Notes: a model not told the origin generated them from the sequence alone. DNA of 64,000 nucleotides from a marine bacterium B5-7 (GCA_021604525.1 BQJD01000005.1:62001-126000); one strand, 5' to 3'; numbered from the stretch's first letter, positions 27,973-38,757 are shown. Translations and numbers: made by a program.

Positions 27973-29538
27973 TCAATAGAGCTGTCCCGGCAGCCACGTG
28001 GCAATGCGGGGAAACAACCAGATCAGGAAAATGCCGATGGCCTGCAAAGCAATAAATGGAATGACGCCACGGTAAATTTGACCCGTGGTTATTTCCTTCG
28101 GCGCAGCACCACGCAGGTAAAAAAGCGAGAACCCGAAAGGTGGCGTGAGAAAGGATGTTTGCAGGTTAATCGCAATCAGCACTGCCAACCACATGGGGTC
28201 ATGACCCATGAGGATGAGAACCGGTGCGATGAGTGGCAGGACAATGACCGTGATCTCGACGAAATCCAGGAAAAACCCCAGAATAAAAATCAACAGCATG
28301 CAAAAAACCAGCGCGCCTATTGCGCCGCCCGGCATCGCCGTCAATATCGATTCAATACGTTCGCCACCGCCAAGACCCACAAACACCAGCGAGAATATAC
28401 TTGCCGTTAAAATCGTGGCAAAGATCATCGAGGTAATGGTCAAAGTGGAGTCAAGCGCCGGTTTGAGTCGGGCAGAATTGCCGAGCTTTTTTAACGAACG
28501 CAATACCGCAACCACACCAACAACAACAAGTACCGTATAAAAAATTGCCAGGACAATATCTGATGGATTCGTGTCGTCACGTTGCAGGCGAACCGGCAAT
28601 GTACCAGCAGCAATCGCCAACAATACGAAAGCTATGGCGCCGATAACAATCACCCTGGTGGACAAGCCAAGTCTTGCACCGGCCATCATGACCGCACCAA
28701 CCGCGCCTACCGATGCCGCTTCACTGGGTGTCGCCACACCGCCCAATATGGACCCCAGTACAGCGAAGATCAGTAATACCGGTGGCACCACTGCGCCGAG
28801 AATCTCACGGCGAGTCGGCTTGACCGTCAACTCACGCATCGGCGGTGCGATCGATGGCATCAAACGCGCACTGATCAACAGATAAACGATATAGATGGTT
28901 ACCAGCAACAATCCCGGCACAAATGCAGCGGCAAACATCTGGCCGACCGATATCGTATCGATTGAGAACTTGCCTTGTGAGAATTGCGCCTGCTGGTACG
29001 CATTCGACATGACATCGGCAAGGATAATCAACAAGGTAGACGGTGGAATAATCTGACCGAGTGTTCCTGACGTACAGACGACGCCACATGACAGACTCGG
29101 TGAGTAACCGTTGCGTAACATGGTGGGTAATGCAATCAAACCCATGGCCACAACGGTGGCGCCAACGATACCGGTGGAGGCAGCTAGAAGCGCGCCGACC
29201 AGCATGACGGAAACACCCAGGCCGCCACGTATGGAGCCAAACAACCGGCCCATGGTTTCAAGCAGATCTTCGGCAATCTGACTTTTCTCAAGCACCACGC
29301 CCATGAAGACGAACAGCGGAATGGCGATGAGTACGTCGTTTGTTATCAGACCAAACACACGCTGCGACAACGCGCCGAGTAACGACAGATCGAAGGCGCC
29401 GAACGCGTAGCCGAGGAATGCAAATACCGTGGCCACCCCGGCGAGTGTGAACGACACCGGATAACCCATCAGGATACCGCCGATGAGTGCGGCAAACATA
29501 GCGAGATCGAGCGGCAGGTGAGAGAGCTGAATGCTCAT
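27973..29538 (-). CDS. TRAP transporter large permease, long form (DctM-type)
   Basis: 521 residues, about 14 helices. DctM motifs include GALLAASTGIVGATVVAMGLIALPTMLRNGY, GTLGQIIPPSTLLIILADVM and GVATPSEAASVGAVGAVM. Between the two halves lies an extra stretch of about 80 residues with two more helices, which makes it longer than the usual ~430 and is common in permeases working with TakP-type binding proteins. Its start overlaps the small permease stop by one base. It is the last gene of the putative hut-TRAP transcript. Confidence 0.9.
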   Translation of the reverse strand: MSIQLSHLPLDLAMFAALIGGILMGYPVSFTLAGVATVFAFLGYAFGAFDLSLLGALSQRVFGLITNDVLIAIPLFVFMGVVLEKSQIAEDLLETMGRLFGSIRGGLGVSVMLVGALLAASTGIVGATVVAMGLIALPTMLRNGYSPSLSCGVVCTSGTLGQIIPPSTLLIILADVMSNAYQQAQFSQGKFSIDTISVGQMFAAAFVPGLLLVTIYIVYLLISARLMPSIAPPMRELTVKPTRREILGAVVPPVLLIFAVLGSILGGVATPSEAASVGAVGAVMMAGARLGLSTRVIVIGAIAFVLLAIAAGTLPVRLQRDDTNPSDIVLAIFYTVLVVVGVVAVLRSLKKLGNSARLKPALDSTLTITSMIFATILTASIFSLVFVGLGGGERIESILTAMPGGAIGALVFCMLLIFILGFFLDFVEITVIVLPLIAPVLILMGHDPMWLAVLIAINLQTSFLTPPFGFSLFYLRGAAPKEITTGQIYRGVIPFIALQAIGIFLIWLFPRIATWLPGQLY

Positions 29539-30050
29539 TAAATGATATCCCCTGTCTTGTTGCGAAGACGTGAGATGTCACGGACAAGATTGGACACGCC
29601 CTGAATGATCAACAGAATGCAGAATGCGGGAACAAGCGACTTGAGCAGAAACGAAGCCGGAATACCACCCACTGAAATCGGTCCTTCAAATATCGACCAG
29701 GAACGACGCACTGACGGCCATGAATACAACAGCAGCACGGTCATCGATGGCAATAAAAATATCAGATGACCGAAGATATCGATCATCGTGCGATGCTTTA
29801 ACGATGCACGCGCGTAGAAAATATCGACCCGAACATGACCGTCAACCAGCAGTGTATAACCTGCCCCCAGCATAAACAGGGCACCATGCAGATACAAAAC
29901 ACTTTCGTTCATGTACACAAAACTGATGCCATACACATAACGCAGCATCACCAGTACGAACTGCACCAGCACCATAATAAGTGCGAACCAGCGGACCACA
30001 CGGCCCACGGATCGATTGATTACATCCACCCGGTCGGAGAAGCTGTTCAA
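29538..30050 (-). CDS. TRAP transporter small permease (DctQ-type)
   Basis: 170 residues with four helices (WFALIMVLVQFVLVMLRYVYG at the start). The RYVYGISFVYMNESVLYLHGALFMLGAGYTL segment is typical of small permeases paired with TakP-type binding proteins. It lies 110 bases after the binding-protein gene, a gap that contains a strong hairpin, and directly overlaps the large permease. Confidence 0.88.
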   Translation of the reverse strand: MNSFSDRVDVINRSVGRVVRWFALIMVLVQFVLVMLRYVYGISFVYMNESVLYLHGALFMLGAGYTLLVDGHVRVDIFYARASLKHRTMIDIFGHLIFLLPSMTVLLLYSWPSVRRSWSIFEGPISVGGIPASFLLKSLVPAFCILLIIQGVSNLVRDISRLRNKTGDII

Positions 30051-30101
30051 CAGTTGTGCTCCTGATGCAATAAAAGTATTGAGTAATTATTCTTCAACAT
30101 G

Positions 30102-30135
30102 ATCGCCCGGACCGTCACATACCGATCCGGGCGAT
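30102..30135 (-). terminator. Intergenic hairpin between TRAP binding protein and permease genes
   Basis: A perfect 10-bp stem (ATCGCCCGGA/TCCGGGCGAT) around a 14-base loop follows the binding-protein stop. There is no T-run. Such hairpins often stabilise or partly terminate the transcript so that the periplasmic binding protein is made in excess over the permeases. Confidence 0.6.
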
Positions 30136-30160
30136 TGTTGAATCCAGGCCGGCCTGGGTA

Positions 30161-31249
30161 CTAATATTTATAGTCTAGCGCACGGGCATTCATCTGTCCG
30201 TTGTCGGCATAAACCATGTAACCGGCAACTGATTCACGGTAGATAAGGAAGCTCTCCACGATTCGACGAACCAGTTCATCTGAATCTTCACGAAGATCAT
30301 TCATCACCTCACCAGCAGCATTGCCCATGGCTATCATGACATCATCGGGCAATTTACGAACCATGACGCCTTGCTCATCAACCAGCTTTTTAAGCGCCAG
30401 CGCGTGCTTGGTGGTGTATTCGGTCCACACCGGATTGTAGAGACTTTCGCATGCATAACTGACAGCCTGTTTGAGATCGTCCGGCAAGGCGTTGTAGGCC
30501 TTCATGTTGACGCCGCATTCCTCAGCCGAAGACGGTTCACCGACACCCGGCCAGTAATAGTTCTTGGCGACCTGGTAAAAGCCAAGCGCGCTATCGGTCC
30601 ACGGGCCGATAAATTCACCCGCGTCGAGCGCACCCGACTGTAGCGCCTGGAACATGTCACGGCCACCCATGGCCTGAACCGCCATGCCGATCTTCGAACA
30701 CATCTCAGAGGCGAGTCCAGTTGTTCGGAAACGCAGACCTTTCAGATCATCGATGGAATTGATCTCGTTACGGAACCAGCCCTGCCATTGCGGGCCGGAA
30801 TTTCCGCACAGGAACGGTTTGAGATCAAAGCGCGCATACATCTCATCGTACAGCGCCTGACCGCCACCATGGGTCAACCAACCGACTTGTTCATCGGCAC
30901 GCAAACCAAACGGCTGCGAACCGAACAACAATATACCTTTGGATTTCGAACCCCAGTAGGCGGGAACCGCATGGTACAGCTCGGCAGTACCTTCCGATAC
31001 CGCATCGAACACACCGCGACCGGGAACCAGCTCGCCGGCAGCAAACAGCTTGACCTCGATGCGGCCGCCGGATAGTGCGGTGATTCGATCGGCCAGGTTC
31101 TGCGCGGCCACACCCGGTCCGGGCAGGTTCTTCGGCCAGGCGGTGACCATCTTCCACTGAATTTTGTTCTGGGCGATCGCGGGCGCGGCAATGGTAGCTG
31201 ACAGTGCAGTACCGGCAGCAGCGGATTTCAGAAATTTACGTCGTTGCAT
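30161..31249 (-). CDS. TRAP binding protein, TakP-type, with twin-arginine-like signal
   Basis: 362 residues. The N-terminus MQRRKFLKSAAAGTALSATIAAPAIAQ resembles a Tat signal (RRKFLK). The mature part follows TakP, the 2-oxo-acid binding protein of Rhodobacter: AAGELVPGRGVFDAVSEGTAELYH, WFRNEINSIDDLKGLRFRTTG with the carboxylate-binding Arg, AMGGRDMFQALQSGALDAGEFIGPWTD and VAKNYYWPG. In TakP-type proteins the ligand is held with a metal or Arg contact; small oxo or hydroxy acids are known ligands. Here the gene is 79 bases downstream of hutU, so an imidazole-containing acid such as urocanate is an attractive but untested ligand. Confidence 0.85.
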   Translation of the reverse strand: MQRRKFLKSAAAGTALSATIAAPAIAQNKIQWKMVTAWPKNLPGPGVAAQNLADRITALSGGRIEVKLFAAGELVPGRGVFDAVSEGTAELYHAVPAYWGSKSKGILLFGSQPFGLRADEQVGWLTHGGGQALYDEMYARFDLKPFLCGNSGPQWQGWFRNEINSIDDLKGLRFRTTGLASEMCSKIGMAVQAMGGRDMFQALQSGALDAGEFIGPWTDSALGFYQVAKNYYWPGVGEPSSAEECGVNMKAYNALPDDLKQAVSYACESLYNPVWTEYTTKHALALKKLVDEQGVMVRKLPDDVMIAMGNAAGEVMNDLREDSDELVRRIVESFLIYRESVAGYMVYADNGQMNARALDYKY

Positions 31250-31328
31250 GTGTGTCCTCCGATTTGAGTAACGTTAGGGTTGGTGAGCTCGATAACCAGT
31301 GGCTTGCCACTGCCGGCACGAAATATGT

Positions 31329-33002
31329 TTATAGCTCGATCGCGCCAAGGTTTAAATTATTTTTACGCGCCCAGTCCCTGGCATCCCGGTATCCCGCATC
31401 GGCATGACGCATTACGCCACAAGCCGGGTCATTCCACAGCACCCGGGCCAGACGCTTGTCTGCCGCTTCGCTGCCGTCGCAAACGATTACGACGCCGGCG
31501 TGTTGGGAATATCCCATCCCGACTCCGCCACCATGATGAATCGACACCCAGGTAGCACCGCTGGCGGTATTCAACAAGGCATTCAGCAGCGGCCAGTCGG
31601 AAACTGCATCGGAACCGTCCTGCATGGCCTCGGTTTCGCGATTGGGGCTGGCCACCGAGCCGGAATCGAGATGGTCACGACCAATCACCATCGGTGCCGA
31701 CAACTCGCCGCTGCGAACCATTTCGTTGAATGCCAGACCAAGCCGGTGTCGTTGACCAAGGCCAACCCAGCAAATACGCGACGGCAAACCCTGGAAGGCA
31801 ATGCGTTCGGCAGCCATGTCGAGCCAGTTATGTAAATGTGGGTCGTCGGGAATCAATTCCTTGATCTTTCGATCGGTCTTATAGATATCCTCAGGATCGC
31901 CTGACAGCGCTACCCAGCGAAAGGGGCCAATGCCACGACAAAATAGCGGACGAATATAGGCCGGCACGAATCCTGGAAAATCAAAGGCATTTTCCACACC
32001 CTGGTCTGCTGCCTGTTGACGAATGTTATTGCCGTAGTCGACCGTGGGAATGCCCTGCTCATGAAAGGAAAGCATGGCGCGAACATGTTCCGCCATGGAC
32101 TGCTTGGATTCGTGGGCAACACGCTGGGGATGGGCTTCTATCTCTTCGCGCCACTGTTCCATGCTCCAGCCGATAGGCAGGTAGCCATGAACGGGATCGT
32201 GCGCCGATGTCTGGTCGGTTACCAGATCCGGCTTCACGCCACGACGCACCAATTCCGGCAACACTTCACCACCGTTGCCTAGCAGACCCACCGATATTGC
32301 TTCACCTTTTTTAACTGCGTCATCGATCATGGCAAGTGCTTCGTCAAGATTGGTCGCCTTACGATCAAGATAGCGCGTGCGAAGTCGAAAATCGATACGG
32401 GTCTCATCGCACTCGACGCACAGTATGCTATATCCAGCCATGGTCGCGGCCAGCGGTTGCGCACCGCCCATGCCGCCAAGACCGGAAGTCAGTACCCACT
32501 TGCCACGAGTATTGCCATCGAAGTGCTGTCGACCGGCTTCGACGAATGTCTCATAGGTTCCTTGCACGATACCCTGACTACCGATGTATATCCACGACCC
32601 GGCGGTCATCTGGCCATACATCATGAGTCCCTTTCGATCGAGTTCATCGAAGTGTTCCCAATTCGCCCACGCCGGAACCAGATTGGAGTTGGCTATCAGA
32701 ACACGCGGCGCATCGACATGGGTCTGGAAAACACCAACCGGTTTACCGGATTGTACCAACAGGGTTTGATCCTCATGCAGATCTATAAGACATTCAAGTA
32801 TCCGGTCAAACGACTCGAAGTCGCGTGCCGCACGACCAATACCGCCATAGACGATCAGCTCTTCGGGTTTCTCGGCAACTTCCGGATCGAGATTATTCTG
32901 GATCATGCGATAGGCAGCTTCGCTCAGCCAGTTACGGCAGCTCAGCTCCGATCCACGAGGCGCGGTGATGATTCGACTACGGTCAATGCGAGTGCGTTGC
33001 AT
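31329..33002 (-). CDS. hutU: Urocanate hydratase
   Basis: Converts urocanate to 4-imidazolone-5-propionate, step two of histidine breakdown, using NAD+ as an electrophilic cofactor. About 557 residues, the normal length. Very strong family identity: [77 protein letters not shown], and the NAD-proximal [11 protein letters not shown] and GGGVGMGYS segments. The start at 33002 ([10 protein letters not shown]) has an AGGATA site nearby; the open frame reaches 33041. It is third after hutI and hutC on the minus strand and is followed by the TRAP genes. Confidence 0.96.
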   Translation of the reverse strand: MQRTRIDRSRIITAPRGSELSCRNWLSEAAYRMIQNNLDPEVAEKPEELIVYGGIGRAARDFESFDRILECLIDLHEDQTLLVQSGKPVGVFQTHVDAPRVLIANSNLVPAWANWEHFDELDRKGLMMYGQMTAGSWIYIGSQGIVQGTYETFVEAGRQHFDGNTRGKWVLTSGLGGMGGAQPLAATMAGYSILCVECDETRIDFRLRTRYLDRKATNLDEALAMIDDAVKKGEAISVGLLGNGGEVLPELVRRGVKPDLVTDQTSAHDPVHGYLPIGWSMEQWREEIEAHPQRVAHESKQSMAEHVRAMLSFHEQGIPTVDYGNNIRQQAADQGVENAFDFPGFVPAYIRPLFCRGIGPFRWVALSGDPEDIYKTDRKIKELIPDDPHLHNWLDMAAERIAFQGLPSRICWVGLGQRHRLGLAFNEMVRSGELSAPMVIGRDHLDSGSVASPNRETEAMQDGSDAVSDWPLLNALLNTASGATWVSIHHGGGVGMGYSQHAGVVIVCDGSEAADKRLARVLWNDPACGVMRHADAGYRDARDWARKNNLNLGAIEL

Positions 33003-33082
33003 GTTGATATCCTGGTAAGGGTTTAAGTAAATGGTCATCATCCAAGACGTTGATCAAATTCATTCATCAATACGGCCGGCGC

Positions 33083-33838
33083 TTACATCAAACGATAATC
33101 GTCTGTGGCATAGCGCGCGCCGAGTACATATCGGTTGCCCGGAAAGATCATCTTCGCAGTAGTAATGACTTCTTTGCCTTTGAACGTACGCCTTGAAAGT
33201 TGTAGACACGGTTCCGTACGCGCTATGTGAAGCGCCTTGGCAATTCCTGCGTCGGGGCAGATAGCCTGCACGACATGTTCCATTTCGTCCGGCTTGATCA
33301 GCGCCACCAGATAGCCGGTAGCCGTTTGTCGGGAAAAGTCGACATCGAGAAAATCGGGAACAAAACGCGGATTGATTATTCGATCCTCAAACTGGATTGG
33401 TACATCGTCCTGATAGTGCAGCGCCTTTAGATGGAAAACCGGTGTGTGTATAGCCAAACCCATGCGCTCGGCGATGGCCTGGGTGGCGCGAATTTCCTTT
33501 AATGCCAGAACATCGAGACTATGACGATGCCCTTTGGACGCAATCTCATCCGCAATATCGCGCAGTTGCACCAGGCTGGCATGAGGCCGGCGTTCGGCGA
33601 CAAAGGTGCCGACACCATGAACCCGCATCAATATATTGTCGCGAGTTAATTCTCGAAGCGCACGATGTATGGTCATTCGACTGACGCCGAGCATTTCAAC
33701 CAATTCGTTTTCCGAAGGAAGCCTTTCGCCGCTCGACCAGGTGCCGCTGCGCACTCGTTCGGCGATCTCGTTCTTGATCTGCTGATACAACGGCAGTTGT
33801 ACTCCGCGATCGAGGCGTGCGAGTCGGGGCTTGCTCAT
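33083..33838 (-). CDS. hutC: Histidine-utilisation repressor HutC (GntR/HutC family)
   Basis: 251 residues from ATG 33838, which overlaps the hutI stop as ATGA; the open frame further upstream lies inside hutI. An N-terminal winged helix ([65 protein letters not shown]) is followed by the UTRA ligand domain, which in HutC binds urocanate. Release from DNA by urocanate would turn the cluster on. A likely operator is in the divergent region at 35175-35193. Confidence 0.93.
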   Translation of the reverse strand: MSKPRLARLDRGVQLPLYQQIKNEIAERVRSGTWSSGERLPSENELVEMLGVSRMTIHRALRELTRDNILMRVHGVGTFVAERRPHASLVQLRDIADEIASKGHRHSLDVLALKEIRATQAIAERMGLAIHTPVFHLKALHYQDDVPIQFEDRIINPRFVPDFLDVDFSRQTATGYLVALIKPDEMEHVVQAICPDAGIAKALHIARTEPCLQLSRRTFKGKEVITTAKMIFPGNRYVLGARYATDDYRLM

Positions 33839-35124
33839 GGATGCCCGCTTCCAGGGACTGGCAAAAAGTCGTTGGTGAACCTGGCGGCGGACGATGAACG
33901 CCAGTGGCCACCAGTCATGACAGCAGCACAAGGGTTAAGACCGATATTCATTGACAGCTCGGCCGGCTCATCAACATTCCAGATGACAAGGTCGGCAATC
34001 CTGCCTGCTTGCAACGTGCCAATTTGATCAGCCAGTCCAAGGGCACGTGCAGCGTTTACGGTGACACCCGCAAGTGCTTCAGCAGGTGTCATTCGAAACA
34101 ATGTGCAGGCCATGTTCATTGTCAGCAATAAGGAAGTGAGCGGCGAGCTGCCGGGATTGCAATCACTGGCAACGGCAATCGGTACTTCGAATTTTCGCAG
34201 CGCATCCAAAGGCGGTAATTTGGTTTCACGCAGAAAATAGAATGCGCCCGGTAACAGCACTGCAACAGTACCGGCTTTGGCAAGTATGGGTACATCATCG
34301 GGATTCAGGTACTCGAGATGATCGGCGGATAACGCTCGATGACGGGCAGCCATTACTGCACCGCCCATATCGCTTAATTGTTCTGCATGACACTTGAGAG
34401 GTATGGAAAACTTCGCGGCAGCTTCAAACACCCGCTCTACCTGCGCGGCGGTAAAAGCGATGTTTTCGCAGAATGCATCCACTGCATCCACCAGCCCCAG
34501 ATCATGGGCTCTCGGCAACATTTCATTAATCACATGGTCGATGTAGTCATCAGGACGATTTGCATACTCTGGTGGCAGTGCATGGGCGCCAAGAAATGTC
34601 GTGCGAACACGGACACCGTATTCATCACCGAGTTGACGAGCTGCCTTAAGCATTTTGATTTCGTTGTCGCTATCAAGGCCGTATCCGGATTTAATCTCGA
34701 CCGTGGTAACGCCTTCACTGATGAGACGAGCTAGTCGTGGTGCCGACTGTTCAACCAGTGAATCAACGGATGCCTTACGGACAGCACTTACCGTACTCAT
34801 GATGCCACCACCACGTTTGGCAATGTCAGCATAGCTTGCGCCTTCGAGACGTTGTTCAAATTCACCGGCGCGGTTACCCGCATAGACCAGATGGGTGTGA
34901 CAATCGATCAATCCGGGAGTAATGAGGCGACCGCCACAATCAAATGTTTCAGTATCGCTGTAGAAGCCTTTCGACAAACCAATATTGTCAGGTGCCGTTT
35001 CCCGTGGACCGGCCCAGGCAATTCGATCATCCTCGACAATCACCATGGCGTCTTTCACCAGGGCGTATCCCGAATGATCGGTCATGCAGGCCAGTGTGAC
35101 GTTGGACAATATGGTATGCGGCAC
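33835..35124 (-). CDS. hutI: Imidazolonepropionase
   Basis: Hydrolyses imidazolonepropionate to N-formimidoyl-L-glutamate, step three. 429 residues of the amidohydrolase superfamily: [15 protein letters not shown] with the metal-binding HxH, an EIKSGYGLD segment, [20 protein letters not shown] and the [10 protein letters not shown] segment with the catalytic Asp. The C-terminal tail after the [13 protein letters not shown] segment is about 20 residues longer than usual and is encoded across the hutC start. It is the first gene of the leftward hut transcript. Confidence 0.95.
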   Translation of the reverse strand: MPHTILSNVTLACMTDHSGYALVKDAMVIVEDDRIAWAGPRETAPDNIGLSKGFYSDTETFDCGGRLITPGLIDCHTHLVYAGNRAGEFEQRLEGASYADIAKRGGGIMSTVSAVRKASVDSLVEQSAPRLARLISEGVTTVEIKSGYGLDSDNEIKMLKAARQLGDEYGVRVRTTFLGAHALPPEYANRPDDYIDHVINEMLPRAHDLGLVDAVDAFCENIAFTAAQVERVFEAAAKFSIPLKCHAEQLSDMGGAVMAARHRALSADHLEYLNPDDVPILAKAGTVAVLLPGAFYFLRETKLPPLDALRKFEVPIAVASDCNPGSSPLTSLLLTMNMACTLFRMTPAEALAGVTVNAARALGLADQIGTLQAGRIADLVIWNVDEPAELSMNIGLNPCAAVMTGGHWRSSSAARFTNDFLPVPGSGHP

Positions 35125-35174
35125 GATGTCTGATTACTTGTTCAGGGTTTCGGGTAAATTTTACGGTATATTAT

Positions 35175-35193
35175 CTATACATGTCTATACAAG
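35175..35193. promoter_or_regulatory. Probable HutC operator in the hutI-hutF divergent region
   Basis: The 155-base divergent region contains CTATACATGTCTATACAAG, in which TGTCTATACA (35182-35191) resembles the TGTATATACA-like sites described for HutC, and a CTATACA unit is repeated ten bases apart. A TATATTAT -10-like stretch lies just left. One site could control both hutI-hutC-hutU-TRAP and hutF-hutH. Confidence 0.55.
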
Positions 35194-35279
35194 TTGATTA
35201 TCATACATTCGCCTGCCGCGGTTGGCAAAGCCCCCAAGGCACATTTTTTTAACGACCAGCTCATCGCCCCAATTGTTAA

Positions 35280-36662
35280 ATGAATCATACCTTTCAAGCT
35301 CCCAGTGCATTGCTCGAAGACGGCTGGCACGACGCGGTAACCATCGCGGTGAATAGCGACGGCTGGATAGAATCCGTAGACGTAGATAACGATTCTCCAG
35401 CCGATCACTTGCTGAACGGGCCGGTTATTCCAGGTATCCCCAACATTCATTCTCATGCGCATCAACGCGCCATGGCGGGGCTGGCAGAGAAAGCGTCCGG
35501 TAACCGCGACAGCTTCTGGAGCTGGCGAGAGGCGATGTATCGCACGGTGGAAACGCTTGACCCGGATAACCTGTACGATATCGCGCGGCAGCTTTACCTT
35601 GAGATGTTACGCGCAGGCTACACCAGCGTCGCCGAGTTCCAATACCTGCACCACGACATCAATGGGGCGGCTTACCAGCAACCGGCAGAGATGACATTGG
35701 CCTGCCTGCAGGCGGCGCGTGATGTGGGCATCGGTTTTACCGCACTGCCGGTGCTGTATGCCTATAGTGGTTTCGGCTCAAAGCCGGCAGAGTCGGCGCA
35801 ACGACGTTTCATCAATAACCATGACACGTATATGCGCATTGTTGGCGATATCCATAAGGCCTGCCGAAGCTCGGCTGATTTTGCCGACAACTGTAGCCTT
35901 GGCATTGCCCCGCACTCATTGCGAGCAGTCGACGAACAATTGTTGTCGGACACTCTCGCAAGCTGTGCGGACATCGCCCAGGTCGTGCATATACATATCG
36001 CCGAGCAGGTTCGCGAGGTCGAGGAGAGCATGGCATTTAGCAGTCAACGTCCGGTTGAATGGCTGTTGGACAAGTTCGATGTCAATGAGCGCTGGTGCCT
36101 TGTTCACGCCACCCATACCAATACGACTGAAATTGAAGCAATAGCTCGAAGCTCTGCAGTGGTCGGCTTGTGCCCGACAACGGAAGCCAATCTCGGTGAC
36201 GGCTTTTTCGATCTGCCGACATTCATGGCCAATAATGGTCGCTTTGCAATCGGTTCCGACAGCCAGATATCGATCAGTCCGGTTGAAGAATTACGCTGGC
36301 TTGAATACGGACAGCGTCTGGTCCACCAACTACGCAACGTCAGTGCCAGCGATGATTCCCCACATACTGGTCAGACGCTTTTGAATCATGCGCTCGTTGG
36401 TGGCCGACAGGCATCGGGACGCGACACCGGTGCCATTACTGTTGGTAAACGAGCCGACTTTATCGTTCTTGATAATAATCACCCGCGCCTTGCAGGACGA
36501 TCTGATTCAAACCTCATCGACAGCTTTATTTTTTCAGGTAATGACACGTTGGTGACAGACGTCTTCGTTGGCGGTCGACAGGTCATCAGCAATGGTCATC
36601 ACCATGAAGAAGCTGATATCACAAGCCGTTATCAACGCACTATCACGAATCTCGGACACTGA
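35280..36662 (+). CDS. hutF: Formimidoylglutamate deiminase
   Basis: Hydrolyses N-formimidoylglutamate to N-formylglutamate and ammonia, the five-step histidine route. 460 residues, amidohydrolase superfamily: PGIPNIHSHAHQRAMAGLAE with HxH, FQYLHHD, AVSLRAVD-like PHSLRAVDEQLL, HIHIAEQ, VHATHTN and the SDSQISISP segment with the catalytic Asp. This makes the organism use the formylglutamate branch rather than direct HutG-type formimidase. The matching N-formylglutamate amidohydrolase (HutG) is not in this window. Divergent from hutI, followed by hutH after 36 bases. Confidence 0.94.
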   Translation: MNHTFQAPSALLEDGWHDAVTIAVNSDGWIESVDVDNDSPADHLLNGPVIPGIPNIHSHAHQRAMAGLAEKASGNRDSFWSWREAMYRTVETLDPDNLYDIARQLYLEMLRAGYTSVAEFQYLHHDINGAAYQQPAEMTLACLQAARDVGIGFTALPVLYAYSGFGSKPAESAQRRFINNHDTYMRIVGDIHKACRSSADFADNCSLGIAPHSLRAVDEQLLSDTLASCADIAQVVHIHIAEQVREVEESMAFSSQRPVEWLLDKFDVNERWCLVHATHTNTTEIEAIARSSAVVGLCPTTEANLGDGFFDLPTFMANNGRFAIGSDSQISISPVEELRWLEYGQRLVHQLRNVSASDDSPHTGQTLLNHALVGGRQASGRDTGAITVGKRADFIVLDNNHPRLAGRSDSNLIDSFIFSGNDTLVTDVFVGGRQVISNGHHHEEADITSRYQRTITNLGH

Positions 36663-36698
36663 TCCCGGCCAATTAACGAATCCATTGAGCGCAATACC

Positions 36699-38246
36699 AT
36701 GAACCCTACTCTTATTCTTGAACCGGGCATCGTTTCCCTACACCAGCTCGAAAATATCTACCGCAGTCATTGCGCATTTGAAATCCATCCCTCGGCACGC
36801 CCGGGAGTGGAACAGGCAGCTCATCAGGTTGCTAAAGCAGCGCTTGGGGAGGTCGCGGTATACGGCGTTAATACCGGCTTCGGCAAACTCGCCAGCACCC
36901 GTATCGCACCGAATGAAACCGCAACGTTGCAACGCAATCTGATTCTGTCGCATTGTTGTGGAGTGGGCAAACCCTTACCGTTGCCAATAGTGCGGCTGGT
37001 GATTGCACTTAAGATTATCTCACTGGGACGCGGCGCCTCGGGCGTTCGTTGGGAGGTTATCGAATTGCTTCAACAAGCGGTGAGCAACAATATCCTGCCC
37101 GTCATGCCGGAGAAAGGTTCGGTTGGCGCATCAGGCGATCTGGCGCCCTTGGCACATCTCGCTGCCATGTTAATCGGCGAAGGCGAGGTATTTCACAATA
37201 ACCAGCGAACCAACGTTAAAGATGCGTTTTCTGCTGCCGGACTCAAAGTGATTGAACTGGGTCCAAAGGAAGGTCTTGGATTAATTAACGGTACCCAGGT
37301 TTCTACCGCCCTGGCCATGGCTGCACTGTTCGATGGTTGGCGACTGACAGTATCGTCGTTGGTCAGCGGTGCCATGGCGATAGATGCCATGATGGCTTCG
37401 ACCGCGCCGTTTCATCCACGCATCCATGAATTGCGCGGCCACCAGGGACAGATCGATGCGGCGGCTACGCTCAATGCGCTATTGGATGGCTCAGGCATTC
37501 GCGCATCACATCTGGATGGTGACCAACGTGTTCAGGATCCCTACTGTCTGCGTTGTCAGCCACAGGTAGTTGGTGCGTGTATCGACTTATGGCGACAGGC
37601 CGCCCGCACACTTCGCATCGAGGCCAATGCCGTCACCGATAACCCCCTGGTGATTGGCGAGGAAGCCATTATCTCCGGCGGTAATTTCCACGCTGAACCG
37701 ATCGCTTTCGTCGCCGACATATGCGCCCTGGCAATCGCCGAAACCGGCTCGATAAGCCAGCGCCGGATTGCCACGATGGTCGATCCCACACTCAATCACG
37801 GCCTGCCGCCATTTCTGACGCCTAATCCGGGATTGAATTCCGGCATGATGATCGCCGAGGTAACTACCGCTGCCCTGATGTCGGAAAACAAGCAACGTGC
37901 AACACCCTGTTCTGTGGATTCCACACCCACCAGTGCAAGTCAGGAAGATCATGTTTCCATGGCCTGTCACGGTGCCCGTCGGCTGCTCGATATGAATGAA
38001 AATCTGTCGACGATCGTCGGTGTTGAGGTGATGGCAGCCGCTCAGGGAATCGGCTTTCGCCAACCGCTTGCAACAAGCCCGAGTCTTGACAATGTGATTC
38101 ATGCATTTCGTCTTGAGGTAGCGTCACTCGAAAATGATCGTTATCTCGCCAACGACATCGCGGCATCAAGTGAATTCGTGTCCGGTGGGAAATTGCTTGC
38201 AGCCATTGACCCGACCATCCTGCCGGCGGTATCGGTTTACGAATAA
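36699..38246 (+). CDS. hutH: Histidine ammonia-lyase
   Basis: Removes ammonia from L-histidine to give urocanate, step one. 515 residues, the usual length. The Ala144-Ser145-Gly146 triad in [14 protein letters not shown] forms the MIO electrophile. Other family blocks: [39 protein letters not shown] and EDHVSMA. It is downstream of hutF on the same strand and probably co-transcribed. Confidence 0.97.
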   Translation: MNPTLILEPGIVSLHQLENIYRSHCAFEIHPSARPGVEQAAHQVAKAALGEVAVYGVNTGFGKLASTRIAPNETATLQRNLILSHCCGVGKPLPLPIVRLVIALKIISLGRGASGVRWEVIELLQQAVSNNILPVMPEKGSVGASGDLAPLAHLAAMLIGEGEVFHNNQRTNVKDAFSAAGLKVIELGPKEGLGLINGTQVSTALAMAALFDGWRLTVSSLVSGAMAIDAMMASTAPFHPRIHELRGHQGQIDAAATLNALLDGSGIRASHLDGDQRVQDPYCLRCQPQVVGACIDLWRQAARTLRIEANAVTDNPLVIGEEAIISGGNFHAEPIAFVADICALAIAETGSISQRRIATMVDPTLNHGLPPFLTPNPGLNSGMMIAEVTTAALMSENKQRATPCSVDSTPTSASQEDHVSMACHGARRLLDMNENLSTIVGVEVMAAAQGIGFRQPLATSPSLDNVIHAFRLEVASLENDRYLANDIAASSEFVSGGKLLAAIDPTILPAVSVYE

Positions 38247-38346
38247 TTTGTCTGTACCGAATCAAGCGATGGTATCGGCAAGTACGATATTGCAAACTAT
38301 AATAGACGACCAATTCATAGATGCACTGCGATACCAGGAGAGACAG

Positions 38347-38757
38347 TTGAAGCATTTCCAACCAACCCACATAAGAATGTTTTTTTCAACTCTCGCGGCA
38401 ATGTTAATCGCCCTGCATGCGGTGTTGGGTCATGCTGAATCCGGCACCTCCAACAAGTGGCGAATTGAGTTCAGCGAAGGCGCAAATTCACATGGCAAGA
38501 TCATATTCCACGTCAGTACCGATAATGGCGAATCCTTCGACATCTCGACATCCATCGATGATGGTGATTCCGAAAACCATATCGCCAGGAGGGTCCGGGA
38601 TTCGTTTCGAGATGCCCTGCCACATCATTATTACGACGTTGAGATAGACGACGGTGAAGACGTATTGATCAAGGAACAAAACGGCGCAGGTCCCTTTCGC
38701 CTGCGTCTTGTAGATTCAACCGTCAAGAGCGTACGCATCGATCTCGATCGCGAGTAG
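38347..38757 (+). CDS. Small secreted protein of unknown function
   Basis: 136 residues. A TTG start at 38347 is preferred because an AGGAG site lies six bases upstream; ATG 38377 is the alternative. A signal peptide (MFFSTLAAMLIALHAVLGHA-ES) is clear. The mature part is mostly polar beta-strand-like sequence with many Asp residues (STSIDDGDSENHIARRVRDSFRDALPHHYYDVEIDDGEDVLI) and no cysteines. I do not recognise a family. It is separated from hutH by 100 bases and followed by a 134-bp repeat. Confidence 0.6.
   Translation: MKHFQPTHIRMFFSTLAAMLIALHAVLGHAESGTSNKWRIEFSEGANSHGKIIFHVSTDNGESFDISTSIDDGDSENHIARRVRDSFRDALPHHYYDVEIDDGEDVLIKEQNGAGPFRLRLVDSTVKSVRIDLDRE

Noticed and set aside
37587-38102. 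A 171-codon open frame antisense to hutH
   Set aside because: hutH is certain on the other strand, and the antisense product shows no domain or start signal.
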